A DNA stretch of 55,394 nt from Candidatus Woesearchaeota archaeon (GTDB lineage: Archaea > Nanobdellota > Nanobdellia > SCGC-AAA011-G17 > JACPIM01), in assembly GCA_016188045.1 (NCBI GenBank), contig JACPIM010000024.1, positions 1-55,394 of the forward strand. Reading direction: 5' to 3'. Both the position numbers and the translations under genes were made by a program. This document shows positions 24,477-32,163 of the stretch, in pieces. The notes beneath the pieces are model-generated. The model did not search any database and was not told the origin of the DNA. It saw only the letters and a list, made by a program, of their open reading frames with translations. Positions within the stretch are counted from its first letter, which is position 1. The number at the start of each line of letters is the position of its first letter.

Positions 24477-25068
24477 GTTTTAATACTTTTTCTTTATTTA
24501 ATTTAAATTCTCTTGGATTCTTATAAAAATGTTTATATTCTTTAAAAGTTTTTATCAGTTTTATCAAATCTTTCAAGAAATATTCTATATTGTTCTTTCT
24601 TAATACTTCTTGATATCTCTCAAGGTTCAGGTCACAAAAAAACAACAAGCTTAAGATATCTATCTTATCTTTAAATCCTTTTTCGCTTTCCCCACGATCC
24701 AATAAAGCACCCTGTTTAAGAATGATAAGCTCTTCTAAACTTATAACCTCAAAGGATTCTATTGACTTAGTTGAAATCTTATCCAATGGGATGGTTAATG
24801 TTGAATAGTGAGGAACATAGATATCAATCTCTATTCCATCTATCACTATTTCATATTTTTTGAGATTTTCATTCTTTTTTAGATTATGGCTTAATTTAAT
24901 TTTTTCAAGCTCTTTAAAATCAATTATTATATCTATATCTTTTGATTTCAATGCTTTTGTATACAAATATGCAGCCCAGCCACCTATTAAAATAAACTTT
25001 AATTCCTTTTTTATCTTCTGTAAAACTTCAAAACTTTTTTCAGTTATTAAATCATTCCAATATTCCAT
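24466..25068 (-). CDS. AbiEii-like nucleotidyltransferase toxin
   Basis: A 200-residue nucleotidyltransferase-fold protein with ILIGGWAAYLYTKALKSKDI then DIIIDF (about residues 30-50), the GG...KDIDI signature of AbiEii/AbiGii toxins. VIDGIEIDIYVPH supplies the next acidic strand and SLEELIILKQGALLDRGESE the conserved helix with KDKIDIL. These enzymes inactivate tRNA by adding nucleotides. It overlaps the upstream AbiEi-like gene by 17 nt, giving the standard bicistronic order antitoxin then toxin. A relic tail repeat follows its stop. Confidence 0.8.
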   Translation of the reverse strand: MEYWNDLITEKSFEVLQKIKKELKFILIGGWAAYLYTKALKSKDIDIIIDFKELEKIKLSHNLKKNENLKKYEIVIDGIEIDIYVPHYSTLTIPLDKISTKSIESFEVISLEELIILKQGALLDRGESEKGFKDKIDILSLLFFCDLNLERYQEVLRKNNIEYFLKDLIKLIKTFKEYKHFYKNPREFKLNKEKVLKLIR

Positions 25069-25624
25069 TTACTTTTACCTCTAATGCTTTTAAAAAATCT
25101 TTTGCATACCATTCTTTTAGATTCCATAAATCAACAAACAACATTGCTGGATTTAACCTTAATTTACTTGGTGCCTTTAGCAAAAATAAGTTATATGGCT
25201 GTTTTTTTTCTGGAAATCTTTTTCTTATCTCATTTAAGTCATTAGTATAGACATAAATTTCAGAGTAATCTGCTGGGGCATCTTTGAAGTAAAACTTATA
25301 ACCAGAATAAGCTGTAAAAATAACATCTTCGGGCATATTTTTTTCTGCTTCAATTATGTTTTCTACCCTTGTTTTATAAATTACATCTTTTTCTAGATTT
25401 CTTATGCTGGCCCAATATAACAATATCTTTTTTTTGTTGACTAAGGTGAAACTTCTTGATGATACATTTATAGCATTCATTCTCCTTAATGGTTTTAAAG
25501 CATTATTTACTGTGCTTAAAGATATACTTAAGTTTTTAGATAGCTCAAGCTGTGTAAACCTAGTTTTTCTCTCTTTGAACAATGAACAAAAAATCTCATT
25601 ATAGACTAATTCTGATTTTTTCAT
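25052..25624 (-). CDS. AbiEi-like winged-helix antitoxin
   Basis: A 190-residue protein with an N-terminal winged helix (RFTQLELSKNLSISLSTVNN then ALKPLRRMNAI, residues about 21-51). The C-terminal domain (VIFTAYSGYKFYFKDAPADY...) has the pattern of AbiEi-type antitoxins. It is expected to bind its own promoter and oppose the toxin encoded downstream, whose start it overlaps. A TATA-like AAATATATAAATG-type run near 25640-25660 lies upstream. Confidence 0.75.
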   Translation of the reverse strand: MKKSELVYNEIFCSLFKERKTRFTQLELSKNLSISLSTVNNALKPLRRMNAINVSSRSFTLVNKKKILLYWASIRNLEKDVIYKTRVENIIEAEKNMPEDVIFTAYSGYKFYFKDAPADYSEIYVYTNDLNEIRKRFPEKKQPYNLFLLKAPSKLRLNPAMLFVDLWNLKEWYAKDFLKALEVKVNGILE

Positions 25625-25680
25625 GTTTCTTATTTTAGATTACTAAATATATAAATGTTTCGATATTTTTAGAAACCTTT

Positions 25681-25724
25681 AAAACCTAGGATAAGTTCAA
25701 GAAAGCTTTAGTTTCATCCAATAT
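25681..25724 (-). repeat. Relic 3' tail repeat R2
   Basis: On the minus strand it encodes ILDETKAFLNL followed by a slipped PRF-stop (TCCTAGGTTTTAA). It lies immediately after the stop of the wHTH gene at 25724, in a different frame. AAAACCTAGG at its end also occurs at 26052-26061 and 26433-26442. Confidence 0.65.
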
Positions 25725-26041
25725 TATACTGCAATAATTTTTTCCTTATTTTTTTCTAAGTTAGCAATATTTATAGAATCATATAAATCTATTAATCTTT
25801 TAGCTATTGGGTTTTCTATATTTATTTTGTATAGTTTTGCCCTGCCAACATCCCTAGTTTTTACTACTATTTTATTTTTTATTAATTTTGGAAAAATGGT
25901 ATGTAAAGTGCCCCAACTTACCCCAGAATTTTCAGCTAAATCAGTTAGAGTATAGTCAAAATGTCTGCCCTCTATTAAATATTGTAAAATCTTCATTGTT
26001 GGGCTTTCACCAACTACTTCCAAAAAAAGTGATTCTTCCAT
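25724..26041 (-). CDS. Winged-helix transcription regulator (105 aa)
   Basis: A 105-residue ArsR/MarR-like winged helix: MKILQYLIEGRHFDYTLTDL, then AENSGVSWGTLHTIFPKLIK as recognition helix, then a wing VVKTRDVGRAKLYKIN. No metal-binding Cys. The C-terminus is helical and polar (IDLYDSINIANLEKNK). This archaeal type often controls a neighbouring toxin or regulates itself. Its ATG follows an AAAACCTAGG remnant by about 10 nt. It is flanked by relic tails on both sides. Confidence 0.82.
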   Translation of the reverse strand: MEESLFLEVVGESPTMKILQYLIEGRHFDYTLTDLAENSGVSWGTLHTIFPKLIKNKIVVKTRDVGRAKLYKINIENPIAKRLIDLYDSINIANLEKNKEKIIAV

Positions 26042-26150
26042 TTTTATCTTGAAAACCTAGGATTTGCTAATATTTAAATCTTTTCATTTTATATATTAAC
26101 ATATAATGATATGAGGTTAGTTTTATATATAAATCGTTATTAATAATCCT

Positions 26151-26429
26151 ATGGACAAAGAGGTTATTATTGTAATATGGCATATACTTTCCAAGCTTAA
26201 TAGAATGGGAAAGATAGGCGGAGCCCATACTGAAATTATTAATTTGCAGAAAGGGTTACCAATGCATTTTAGATCAAGTAAACAAGGCAAGAAAATAATA
26301 CAAAAAGCCATAAAAGAAATGATAGATAGAGAATATTTACTACAAAAACCTTCTACCGGAGAGATTCATGTTTCATTAAATCCAAGAAAATTAAATGAAA
26401 TAAAAGAGTTTATTGAAAAATATAAATAA
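26151..26429 (+). CDS. Small winged-helix-like protein (92 aa)
   Basis: A 92-residue basic protein. The segment LQKGLPMHFRSSKQGKKIIQ then KAIKEMIDREYLLQKPSTGE, ending with IHVSLNPRKL as a beta wing, suggests a small winged helix. A TATA-like TTATATATAAATCG lies about 25 nt before the ATG. It is divergent from the 105-residue regulator and convergent with the small gene at 26460. The family is not recognised beyond the fold guess. Confidence 0.6.
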   Translation: MDKEVIIVIWHILSKLNRMGKIGGAHTEIINLQKGLPMHFRSSKQGKKIIQKAIKEMIDREYLLQKPSTGEIHVSLNPRKLNEIKEFIEKYK

Positions 26430-26433
26430 CATT

Positions 26434-26460
26434 AAAACCTAGGGCAAATTCAAGAAAGCT
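26434..26460 (-). repeat. Relic 3' tail repeat R3
   Basis: On the minus strand it reads AFLNLP then TAG (GCTTTCTTGAATTTGCCCTAGG), in frame just after the TAA of the small gene at 26460. The tail matches the intact FLNL-RF end at 27186 with a one-base insertion. Confidence 0.6.
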
Positions 26461-26615
26461 TATTTAATCTGAGAATTAATTATAGTATTCTGCTGTTCGC
26501 TCCATTCTTTATCGGTGTGAGTTTTCATGTAATTCACCCAAAATTTAATGAAGTTTAATCTTTCTTCTTTATTGGTTCTTCCTGGCTTTAAAAACTCTCT
26601 TTTTTCTTTTAACAT
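26460..26615 (-). CDS. Small hypothetical protein (51 aa)
   Basis: An ATG at 26615 opens a 51-residue basic frame: MLKEKREFLKPGRTNKEERL, then NFIKFWVNYMKTHTDKEWSE, then QQNTIINSQIK and a stop at 26460-26462. It starts one base after the stop of the broken nucleotidyltransferase gene on the same strand, as a third-position operon gene would. The composition looks coding. A conserved partner in NTase cassettes is possible, but I do not recognise it. Confidence 0.55.
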   Translation of the reverse strand: MLKEKREFLKPGRTNKEERLNFIKFWVNYMKTHTDKEWSEQQNTIINSQIK

Positions 26616-26616
26616 T

Positions 26617-27184
26617 TTATATTATAGATTCTTTTAGTTTATTAATTTTATTGTAATCCAGTTTTTCCCTAAAAAGATCTTCTATATGCACCGCATCTTC
26701 AATGTCCTTGTCGGATTTAAGATAGTATTTTTTAAAAGCTATTTGCCTCTCTAGGGATGAAATTTTTAATTTTCTTTGATGTAATATAACTGTAACAAAA
26801 TCATCAAAGGCATCTTCATCTATCCTGTTTTTTGGGAATTTAACCTCAAAATTTGGTATTGTTTTATCTTTTTTTGCGAATCTTACTGCTAAATTATCTT
26901 TTAAATAACTGAATATTTCTTCAGCTTCTTCAGCATTTAAACACCAAAACCCGTTTTTTTTTGATTTCTTTGTATAGTTTTGAAAATTTTTCAAATGAGA
27001 TCTTTTCTATGAATATATCAATATCCTCTGTGGTTCTTGTTCTTCCTAATAAAATAGATACATAACCTGAGATTATAACATAGTCTACGTGTTTTTTTAG
27101 TATTTTAATAAAATTTAATACTAACTTATCTAAGTTGCTTAGTGTTTTATGGTAAAGTAAGTTTAAATAGATTTTTGTTTTAAT
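26617..27184 (-). pseudogene. Nucleotidyltransferase gene broken by a frameshift in an A9 run
   Basis: Two frames join into one protein. The first (from about 27184) gives IKTKIYLNLLYHKTLSNLDK, then VDYVIISGYVSILLGRTRTT, then EDIDIFIEKI, a nucleotidyltransferase N-terminus with SGYVS and EDIDI as catalytic motifs. After KLYKEIK it runs into AAAAAAAAA and is then out of frame. The second frame (26994-26617) continues as NGFWCLNAEEAEEIFSYLKD. Removing one A makes a continuous product of about 185 residues. There is no ATG; an ATT at 27184 sits where one would be expected. Either real decay, an assembly error, or slippage during expression. Confidence 0.78.
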
Positions 27185-27185
27185 T

Positions 27186-27230
27186 TTAAAATCTATGCAA
27201 ATTCAAGAAAGCCTTGGCTTCATCCAACAA
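27186..27230 (-). repeat. Intact source-like copy R4 of the 3' tail repeat
   Basis: The minus-strand sequence encoding LLDEAKAFLNLHRF and stop. On the plus strand it contains GAAAGCCTTGGCTTC, an imperfect palindrome shared with R1. This is the only copy of the tail that is in frame with its gene. Confidence 0.65.
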
Positions 27231-27689
27231 TTTGTATGTTTCTTCATATAATTCGCCTTCATAGCCTTCAATCCTAGAACGAATTATATATTTATCATAA
27301 ACATCTCTAAAGAACTTCATAAAGGCACTTTGCTCAAACTTAGCATTCCAATCTTTTAATAAGTAAGCTTTAGTACGAATTTCAATTTCACCACGATTTG
27401 TTTTGTATTTAATTCCATCTTTCTCTATTTCAATACTTTCTAGGCCTAGAATAAACAAGTTAATCTCCATTACAAACTTAAAATAGTCATCGATCTTTTT
27501 TTCAGCATACCACTTTATTTCCAAGTGTTTTTTTCCTTCTCCCATATCTTCATCACGGTATTCCTGCTCTTGGAAATCATAGCCATAGTTCTCAAACCAA
27601 CGAATAAGCAGTTTGTACAACTCCTCCAAACTAAAAATAGATCTGTCTTTTACTTTAACATGCGGGACTATAATATCTTTTTGAGGCAT
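27186..27689 (-). CDS. Unknown archaeal family protein (167 aa), copy 1
   Basis: A 167-residue acidic protein: MPQKDIIVPHVKVKDRSIFS, a YKLLIRWFENYGYDFQEQEY helix, then KKIDDYFKFVMEINLFILGL, a conserved beta core. Its end is YEETYKLLDEAKAFLNLHRF. It is a paralogue of the next gene (same WFxxxxYxF, KxDDYFKF and Yxxxxxx-DExK layout). No enzymatic motif is seen. The last 14 codons are the intact version of the tail that recurs as relics at 24436, 25681 and 26434. Its own TATA-like region lies at 27700-27730. Confidence 0.75.
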   Translation of the reverse strand: MPQKDIIVPHVKVKDRSIFSLEELYKLLIRWFENYGYDFQEQEYRDEDMGEGKKHLEIKWYAEKKIDDYFKFVMEINLFILGLESIEIEKDGIKYKTNRGEIEIRTKAYLLKDWNAKFEQSAFMKFFRDVYDKYIIRSRIEGYEGELYEETYKLLDEAKAFLNLHRF

Positions 27690-27750
27690 AATTAAAAGAA
27701 AATATACGAATATATAAACATTTTTATATCACTTATGTATAGAGAATTAT

Positions 27751-28248
27751 TTATCTTAACAAAGAACTAGTTATTTTTTTACACTCATCAATAAGACCAT
27801 TAGTTTCTACCCAGACTTTTCCCTTCATCTTGTCTATTTTTTCATTAACTATATACATTTCATAGATTTTTCTTAGAAACTCGCCAAATTTAGGGCCAAA
27901 TCTTCTTCTAAATTTGTCCATATAATCTTTTTCCAGCCAACCCTTAAATCTTAAATTAAGCTCTGCTTTTTCTCCGCGCCATCTAAATAATAAAATTTCA
28001 ACCTCTATGTTAAACTTGAAATAATCATCTACTTTGCGGAAAGCATTCCAAATTATTTTTTGTTCTTTGCCTGCTGTTGTGTCTTTATTTGTGATGTTTG
28101 TTTCGTTAAATATGTATTTGTTCTCAAAAAACCACGGGATAACTTCCTTATGAAATCTTTTTGGATCTAAAATGCCTTTTTTTCTGATTTCTGAACCGTA
28201 TGTGCTTGGAAGACCGACTACATACTCTGTTTTTCCTGGACCTGCCAT
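27751..28248 (-). CDS. Unknown archaeal family protein (165 aa), copy 2
   Basis: A 165-residue paralogue of the preceding gene: WFFENKYIFNETN, then AFRKVDDYFKFNIEVEILLF, then ELNLRFKGWLEKDYMDKFRR, ending NGLIDECKKITSSLLR. The shared core is a DDYFKF strand within a five-stranded sheet by pattern. Function unknown. The ATG is preceded by a TATA-like ATACTTATAATTC (minus-strand reading of 28258-28275), about 15-30 nt upstream. Confidence 0.75.
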   Translation of the reverse strand: MAGPGKTEYVVGLPSTYGSEIRKKGILDPKRFHKEVIPWFFENKYIFNETNITNKDTTAGKEQKIIWNAFRKVDDYFKFNIEVEILLFRWRGEKAELNLRFKGWLEKDYMDKFRRRFGPKFGEFLRKIYEMYIVNEKIDKMKGKVWVETNGLIDECKKITSSLLR

Positions 28249-28281
28249 TTAAAAGAACAAGAATTATAAGTATATAAAGTT

Positions 28282-28710
28282 TTATTTTTTTCTTTTACTT
28301 AAAAATACTTTTTTTATAAAAGAAACATATTTTGGCTCAGTTCTAATAATATCTTTAATAGTTAATATCCCAACTAAAGCATTATTTTTAATTACGGGAA
28401 GTCTTCTAACGTCTTCGCGGTTTATTAATGAAATAGCTTTCTCTAAATCAACATCTGGTGATATTGTTATCATTCCGGTTGTCATAATATCCTTTACTTT
28501 TAACTTTTTGATGTCCAGTTCTTTTGCTACTGCATCTTCCACTATATCCTTTTCTGTTACAATGCCTAATAATTTAGAATCTTTAACAACAAGAATACCA
28601 CCAACATTGTTAATCAGCATTTTTCTTGCACAAGACGGCAATGTTTCGTTTGGACCAATAAATACCGGATTTCTGGTCATTGCCTGAGAAACCTTAATTC
28701 CTGTTTTCAT
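28282..28710 (-). CDS. Tandem CBS-domain protein
   Basis: A 142-residue protein made of two CBS domains: residues about 8-65 (MTRNPVFIGPNETLPSCARK, VKDSKLLGIVTEKDIV) and about 72-130 (IMTTGMITISPDVDLEKAIS, IKNNALVGILTIKDII). The pair forms a Bateman module that binds adenine nucleotides. No effector domain is fused, so it likely acts on another protein. The region upstream (28711-28805) carries divergent TATA-like sequences shared with LeuRS. Confidence 0.92.
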   Translation of the reverse strand: MKTGIKVSQAMTRNPVFIGPNETLPSCARKMLINNVGGILVVKDSKLLGIVTEKDIVEDAVAKELDIKKLKVKDIMTTGMITISPDVDLEKAISLINREDVRRLPVIKNNALVGILTIKDIIRTEPKYVSFIKKVFLSKRKK

Positions 28711-28805
28711 TTTTTCCCCTTATAATTTTTTAAGATTTGATGATTTATAAAGGTTGCTTTTGAGATTTTTAAAACCTAAAATTTAAATACTTTCATTTAG
28801 GAAAT

Positions 28806-31253
28806 ATGTGTATGGTTGATTTTAAATCTATTGAAAAGAAATGGCAGAATAAATGGGAAAAAGAAAAAGCATTTCATGTAAAAGAAGGTAAGAAGAATAA
28901 GACTTTTGTTTTAGAAATGTTTCCGTACCCAAGTTCTAGCGGGCTTCATATGGGACATGCATTTAATTATACTATTGGTGATATTTATGCTAGATATAAA
29001 AGAATGAACGGGTATAATGTATTATATCCCATGGGATATGATGCTTTAGGTTTACCTGCTGAAAATGCAGCTATAAAAGCACAAAGTCATCCTAGGAAAT
29101 TTACAGAAGAAGCTATTAAGAATTTCATAAAACAACAAAAAGGATTGGGATTGAGCTATGACTGGAGCAGGATGATTAAGACTTGTGATCCTGAATATTA
29201 TAAATGGAATCAGTATTTCTTTTTGAAATTTTTTGAAAATGGATTGGTTTATAGGAAAAAAGCGCCTGTTAACTTTTGTAGTAAATGTAATACTGTTTTG
29301 GCCAATGAACAAGTTCATTCTGGAAAATGCTGGAGACATAAAGATACTGATGTTGAGGTTAAGCATTTAGAGCAATGGTTTATTAAAACTACTAAATATG
29401 CTGATGAGTTGTTGAAAGACATTGATAATTTGCAATGGCCTGAAAGAATTAAGATAATGCAGAGAAATTGGATTGGAAAAAGCCATGGAATTGAAATTAA
29501 TTTTAAAATAAATAATAAAGAGTGGCCAATCTTTACAACCCGCCCAGACACTATTTTTGGTGTTACTTTCATGGTTGTTTCTGCACAGCATCCTAGGTTA
29601 ATGGAGCTAGTTACCAAAGAGCAAAAAAAAGAAGTTGAAGAATTCTTAAAAAAAATAAAATCAACTAGCGAGAAGAATTTAGAAGAATTAGAGAAAGAAG
29701 GAGCTTTTACAGGAAGCTATGCTATAAATCCATTAACAAATGAAAAAATCCCGGTTTATGCTGGAAATTTTGTAGTTGCTGATTATGGAAGTGGAATGGT
29801 AATGGCTGTTCCTGCGCATGACCAGAGAGATTTTGAATTTGCTAAAAAATATAATATTCCTATAAAAGTTGTGATTAACCCTGATAGTTACCGCTTAAAT
29901 GCTGAAAAAATGAATAGAGCTTATGTTGAAGAAGGGGTTTTAGTTAATTCTAAAGAGTTTAATGGTGTTAGAAGCAATAATGCAATAGATATGATTTCTG
30001 ATCACATAGAAAAGAAAAAACTTGGAAAAAGAGTAGTTCAATATAAATTGAGAGATTGGTTAATTTCAAGACAGAGATACTGGGGAACTCCTATACCTAT
30101 GATTTATTGTGATAAATGTGGAATTGTTCCTGAAAAGAAATTACCTGTATTACTTCCTGAAAAAGTTAAATTTGGAGTTGGAAATCCTTTAGAGACTAGT
30201 AAAGAATTTTTAGAAACCAAATGCCCTAGGTGCAAAGGAAAAGCTAGAAGAGAAACAGATACTATGGACACTTTTTTTGATTCTTCCTGGTATTTCTTGA
30301 GATTTTGTGATCCTAAGAATAATAAAGAGCCTTTTAACAAAGATAAAATAAGATATTGGATGCCTGTAGACCAATATATCGGTGGTGCTGAGCATGCTTG
30401 CATGCACTTAATTTACGCAAGATTTTTTACTAAAGCATTAAGGGATTTGGGTTTTGTTAAACTTAACGAACCATTTACTAAATTATTTAATCAGGGGATG
30501 CTGCATGGAAATGATGGTCTTGTTATGAGCAAATCAAGGGGCAATGTTGTGCTGCCTGAAGAAGTTTCTAAGAAATATGGCATTGACACTGCTAGATTGT
30601 TTTTAGTTTCTTTGGCTTCGCCTGACAAGGATATTATATGGAGTGATAATGGAATAGAAGGAAGTTTGAGATTTATTAATAAGATATTTGAATATTTTGA
30701 TAAAGTTAATGTTAAGAAATCCAATAAAAGAAGCGAGAGCAAATTAAATAAAACTATTAAAGAAGTTACTAATGATGTTGAAAATTTGAGATATAATCTT
30801 GCTGTTATTAAGATAAGGGAATTATTTGATAATCTACAAAATGAAGAAAGCAAAGAGGTCTTAGAGAAATTTCTAAAATTATTCTCTCCTTTTTGCCCAC
30901 ATATCGCTGAAGAATTATGGAGTAAATTAGGGAATAAAAAATTAATAAGTTTAGAAAAATGGCCTAATGCTGATGAAAGCAAGATTGATGAAAAACTAGA
31001 AGAGCAAGATAGATTAATCAAGAAATTAAATGATGATATAAATAATGTAGTTAAGATAATAACTAACAAAGGCAAGGAAGTTAAGAAGGTGTTTGTTTAT
31101 GTCTTACCTAAAGAAATAGAGATTTATGATATTAAATTAATTAAACTAGATTTAGAGGTTAAGCTATTTTCTGTTTCTGACAAAAACAAATATGATCCTG
31201 AAAATAAAGCTTCTAAATCTAAACCAGGAAAACCGGCTATTTATTTAGAATAA
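28806..31253 (+). CDS. leuS: Leucyl-tRNA synthetase, bacterial type
   Basis: An 815-residue class Ia synthetase. MFPYPSSSGLHMGHAFNYTI carries HMGH (48-51) and the KMSKS equivalent is MSKS at 574-577. The CP1 editing domain contains TTRPDTIFGVTFMVV and VPAHDQRDFEFA. The WYFLRFCDP and MPVDQYIGGAEHA motifs and overall length are those of bacterial LeuRS; archaeal/eukaryotic enzymes are longer and start differently. The C-terminal LSD-like region is shortened. It charges the tRNA-Leu set, including the unusual AAG tRNA at 2511. A TATA-like AATTTAAATAC lies about 20-30 nt before the start. Confidence 0.97.
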   Translation: MCMVDFKSIEKKWQNKWEKEKAFHVKEGKKNKTFVLEMFPYPSSSGLHMGHAFNYTIGDIYARYKRMNGYNVLYPMGYDALGLPAENAAIKAQSHPRKFTEEAIKNFIKQQKGLGLSYDWSRMIKTCDPEYYKWNQYFFLKFFENGLVYRKKAPVNFCSKCNTVLANEQVHSGKCWRHKDTDVEVKHLEQWFIKTTKYADELLKDIDNLQWPERIKIMQRNWIGKSHGIEINFKINNKEWPIFTTRPDTIFGVTFMVVSAQHPRLMELVTKEQKKEVEEFLKKIKSTSEKNLEELEKEGAFTGSYAINPLTNEKIPVYAGNFVVADYGSGMVMAVPAHDQRDFEFAKKYNIPIKVVINPDSYRLNAEKMNRAYVEEGVLVNSKEFNGVRSNNAIDMISDHIEKKKLGKRVVQYKLRDWLISRQRYWGTPIPMIYCDKCGIVPEKKLPVLLPEKVKFGVGNPLETSKEFLETKCPRCKGKARRETDTMDTFFDSSWYFLRFCDPKNNKEPFNKDKIRYWMPVDQYIGGAEHACMHLIYARFFTKALRDLGFVKLNEPFTKLFNQGMLHGNDGLVMSKSRGNVVLPEEVSKKYGIDTARLFLVSLASPDKDIIWSDNGIEGSLRFINKIFEYFDKVNVKKSNKRSESKLNKTIKEVTNDVENLRYNLAVIKIRELFDNLQNEESKEVLEKFLKLFSPFCPHIAEELWSKLGNKKLISLEKWPNADESKIDEKLEEQDRLIKKLNDDINNVVKIITNKGKEVKKVFVYVLPKEIEIYDIKLIKLDLEVKLFSVSDKNKYDPENKASKSKPGKPAIYLE

Positions 31254-31738
31254 TCAAAAATCCATTCTAAATTTCTAAAATTCTCTACGCCGTCACCGTA
31301 AACTCCTCTCATCAAAACCGTTGCAGACCCAGCCCTCTTTGCACTACTTAAGTCAATGTAATGATTATCCCCAAAAATAATCAAATGTTTAGGATCAACT
31401 CCAATCTCTTCAGATATCTTTCGAACATCTTTTCTTTTGAAAGGCTGGCAACAAAAATAAGCATCAAAAAAATCTGGCTTAAACCTGTGTTTTTGTAATG
31501 CTAGACAAACTGTGTCAGGATGCATATCGCTTGCAATTGCTATCAACTTTCCTTCTTCTTTCCTCCTTTTTAAAAAAGGTTTCACATCTCGTCTTAAATT
31601 CCCCTCAGAATCTGTAACTGTTCCATTCCAGTCGACAACCGCGGCTTCAATTGGATAATTATCTTGACTGATTCTAACATAGGGGAGTGTAAAAATTACT
31701 CTTCCGTCTATTCCTACATTATAACCTGTTCTTTTCAT
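31241..31738 (-). CDS. HAD-superfamily phosphatase
   Basis: A 165-residue HAD hydrolase: motif I AVVDWNGTVTD (Asp nucleophile at about 35, with N in place of the second Asp, as in many phosphoglycolate-phosphatase-like proteins), motif II LIAIASDMH, motif IV IIFGDNHYIDLSSAKRAG. The substrate cannot be assigned. It overlaps the LeuRS end by 13 nt tail to tail. A minus-strand TATA-like ATTTATTT lies upstream of the ATG. Confidence 0.88.
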   Translation of the reverse strand: MKRTGYNVGIDGRVIFTLPYVRISQDNYPIEAAVVDWNGTVTDSEGNLRRDVKPFLKRRKEEGKLIAIASDMHPDTVCLALQKHRFKPDFFDAYFCCQPFKRKDVRKISEEIGVDPKHLIIFGDNHYIDLSSAKRAGSATVLMRGVYGDGVENFRNLEWIFDYSK

Positions 31739-31867
31739 TTTGATTTCTAGTGAAAATAAATAAATTAGGATTAATAAATGTTTCTATAGGACACTTCTTA
31801 ATAGTAGTAAATACAGAAAGGTTTATAAATAATTAATTTAAACTCTTTTAATTATTAAGGAGGAAAA

Positions 31868-32077
31868 ATGATAGAACCTTTAATTTGTGTTTATACTGAC
31901 AAAGGTGTTAGAATTTCAGCTAGTAGAGAATATTTGGTTGGACAAAGATTAGGTTTAAGAGGATTATATCCTGATGAAGTAAGGAATATGGTAGAAGAAA
32001 GGGATGGTAGATTAACAAGATGCCAAAAAGAAGACATCATGACTGGTGTGAGAGATAATTGTGTTGGAAGATGTTAA
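31868..32077 (+). CDS. Small hypothetical protein (69 aa)
   Basis: A 69-residue protein, MIEPLICVYTDKGVRISASR..., with three Cys, two of them in the C-terminal NCVGRC. AAGGAGGAAAA, the strongest ribosome binding site in the window, ends just before the ATG, and AAAGGTTTATAAATAATTAA gives a clear TATA box about 50 nt upstream. Both imply strong expression. No family recognised. It lies just upstream of the thermosome gene. Confidence 0.68.
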   Translation: MIEPLICVYTDKGVRISASREYLVGQRLGLRGLYPDEVRNMVEERDGRLTRCQKEDIMTGVRDNCVGRC

Positions 32078-32112
32078 GCGATAATTTTAAATATAAGTTA
32101 TTATTAATAAAA

Positions 32113-32163
32113 ATGCTTAAAAAAGTAAAGGAAATTGATGTTTTAAATTCTGGGGGGATTTGA
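32113..32163 (+). CDS. Possible 16-codon leader peptide before the thermosome gene
   Basis: An ATG at 32113 opens MLKKVKEIDVLNSGGI and ends with TGA immediately before the thermosome ATG (TGAATG). A TATA-like AAATATAAGTTATTATT lies about 25 nt upstream, so this ATG would be at or near the transcript start. The thermosome site GGGGGG is within its last codons. It may couple translation or be only leader sequence. Confidence 0.28.
   Translation: MLKKVKEIDVLNSGGI

Noticed and set aside
30491-31075. 194-codon minus-strand frame
   Set aside because: Lies wholly within LeuRS in antisense; Leu/Ser-rich shadow.
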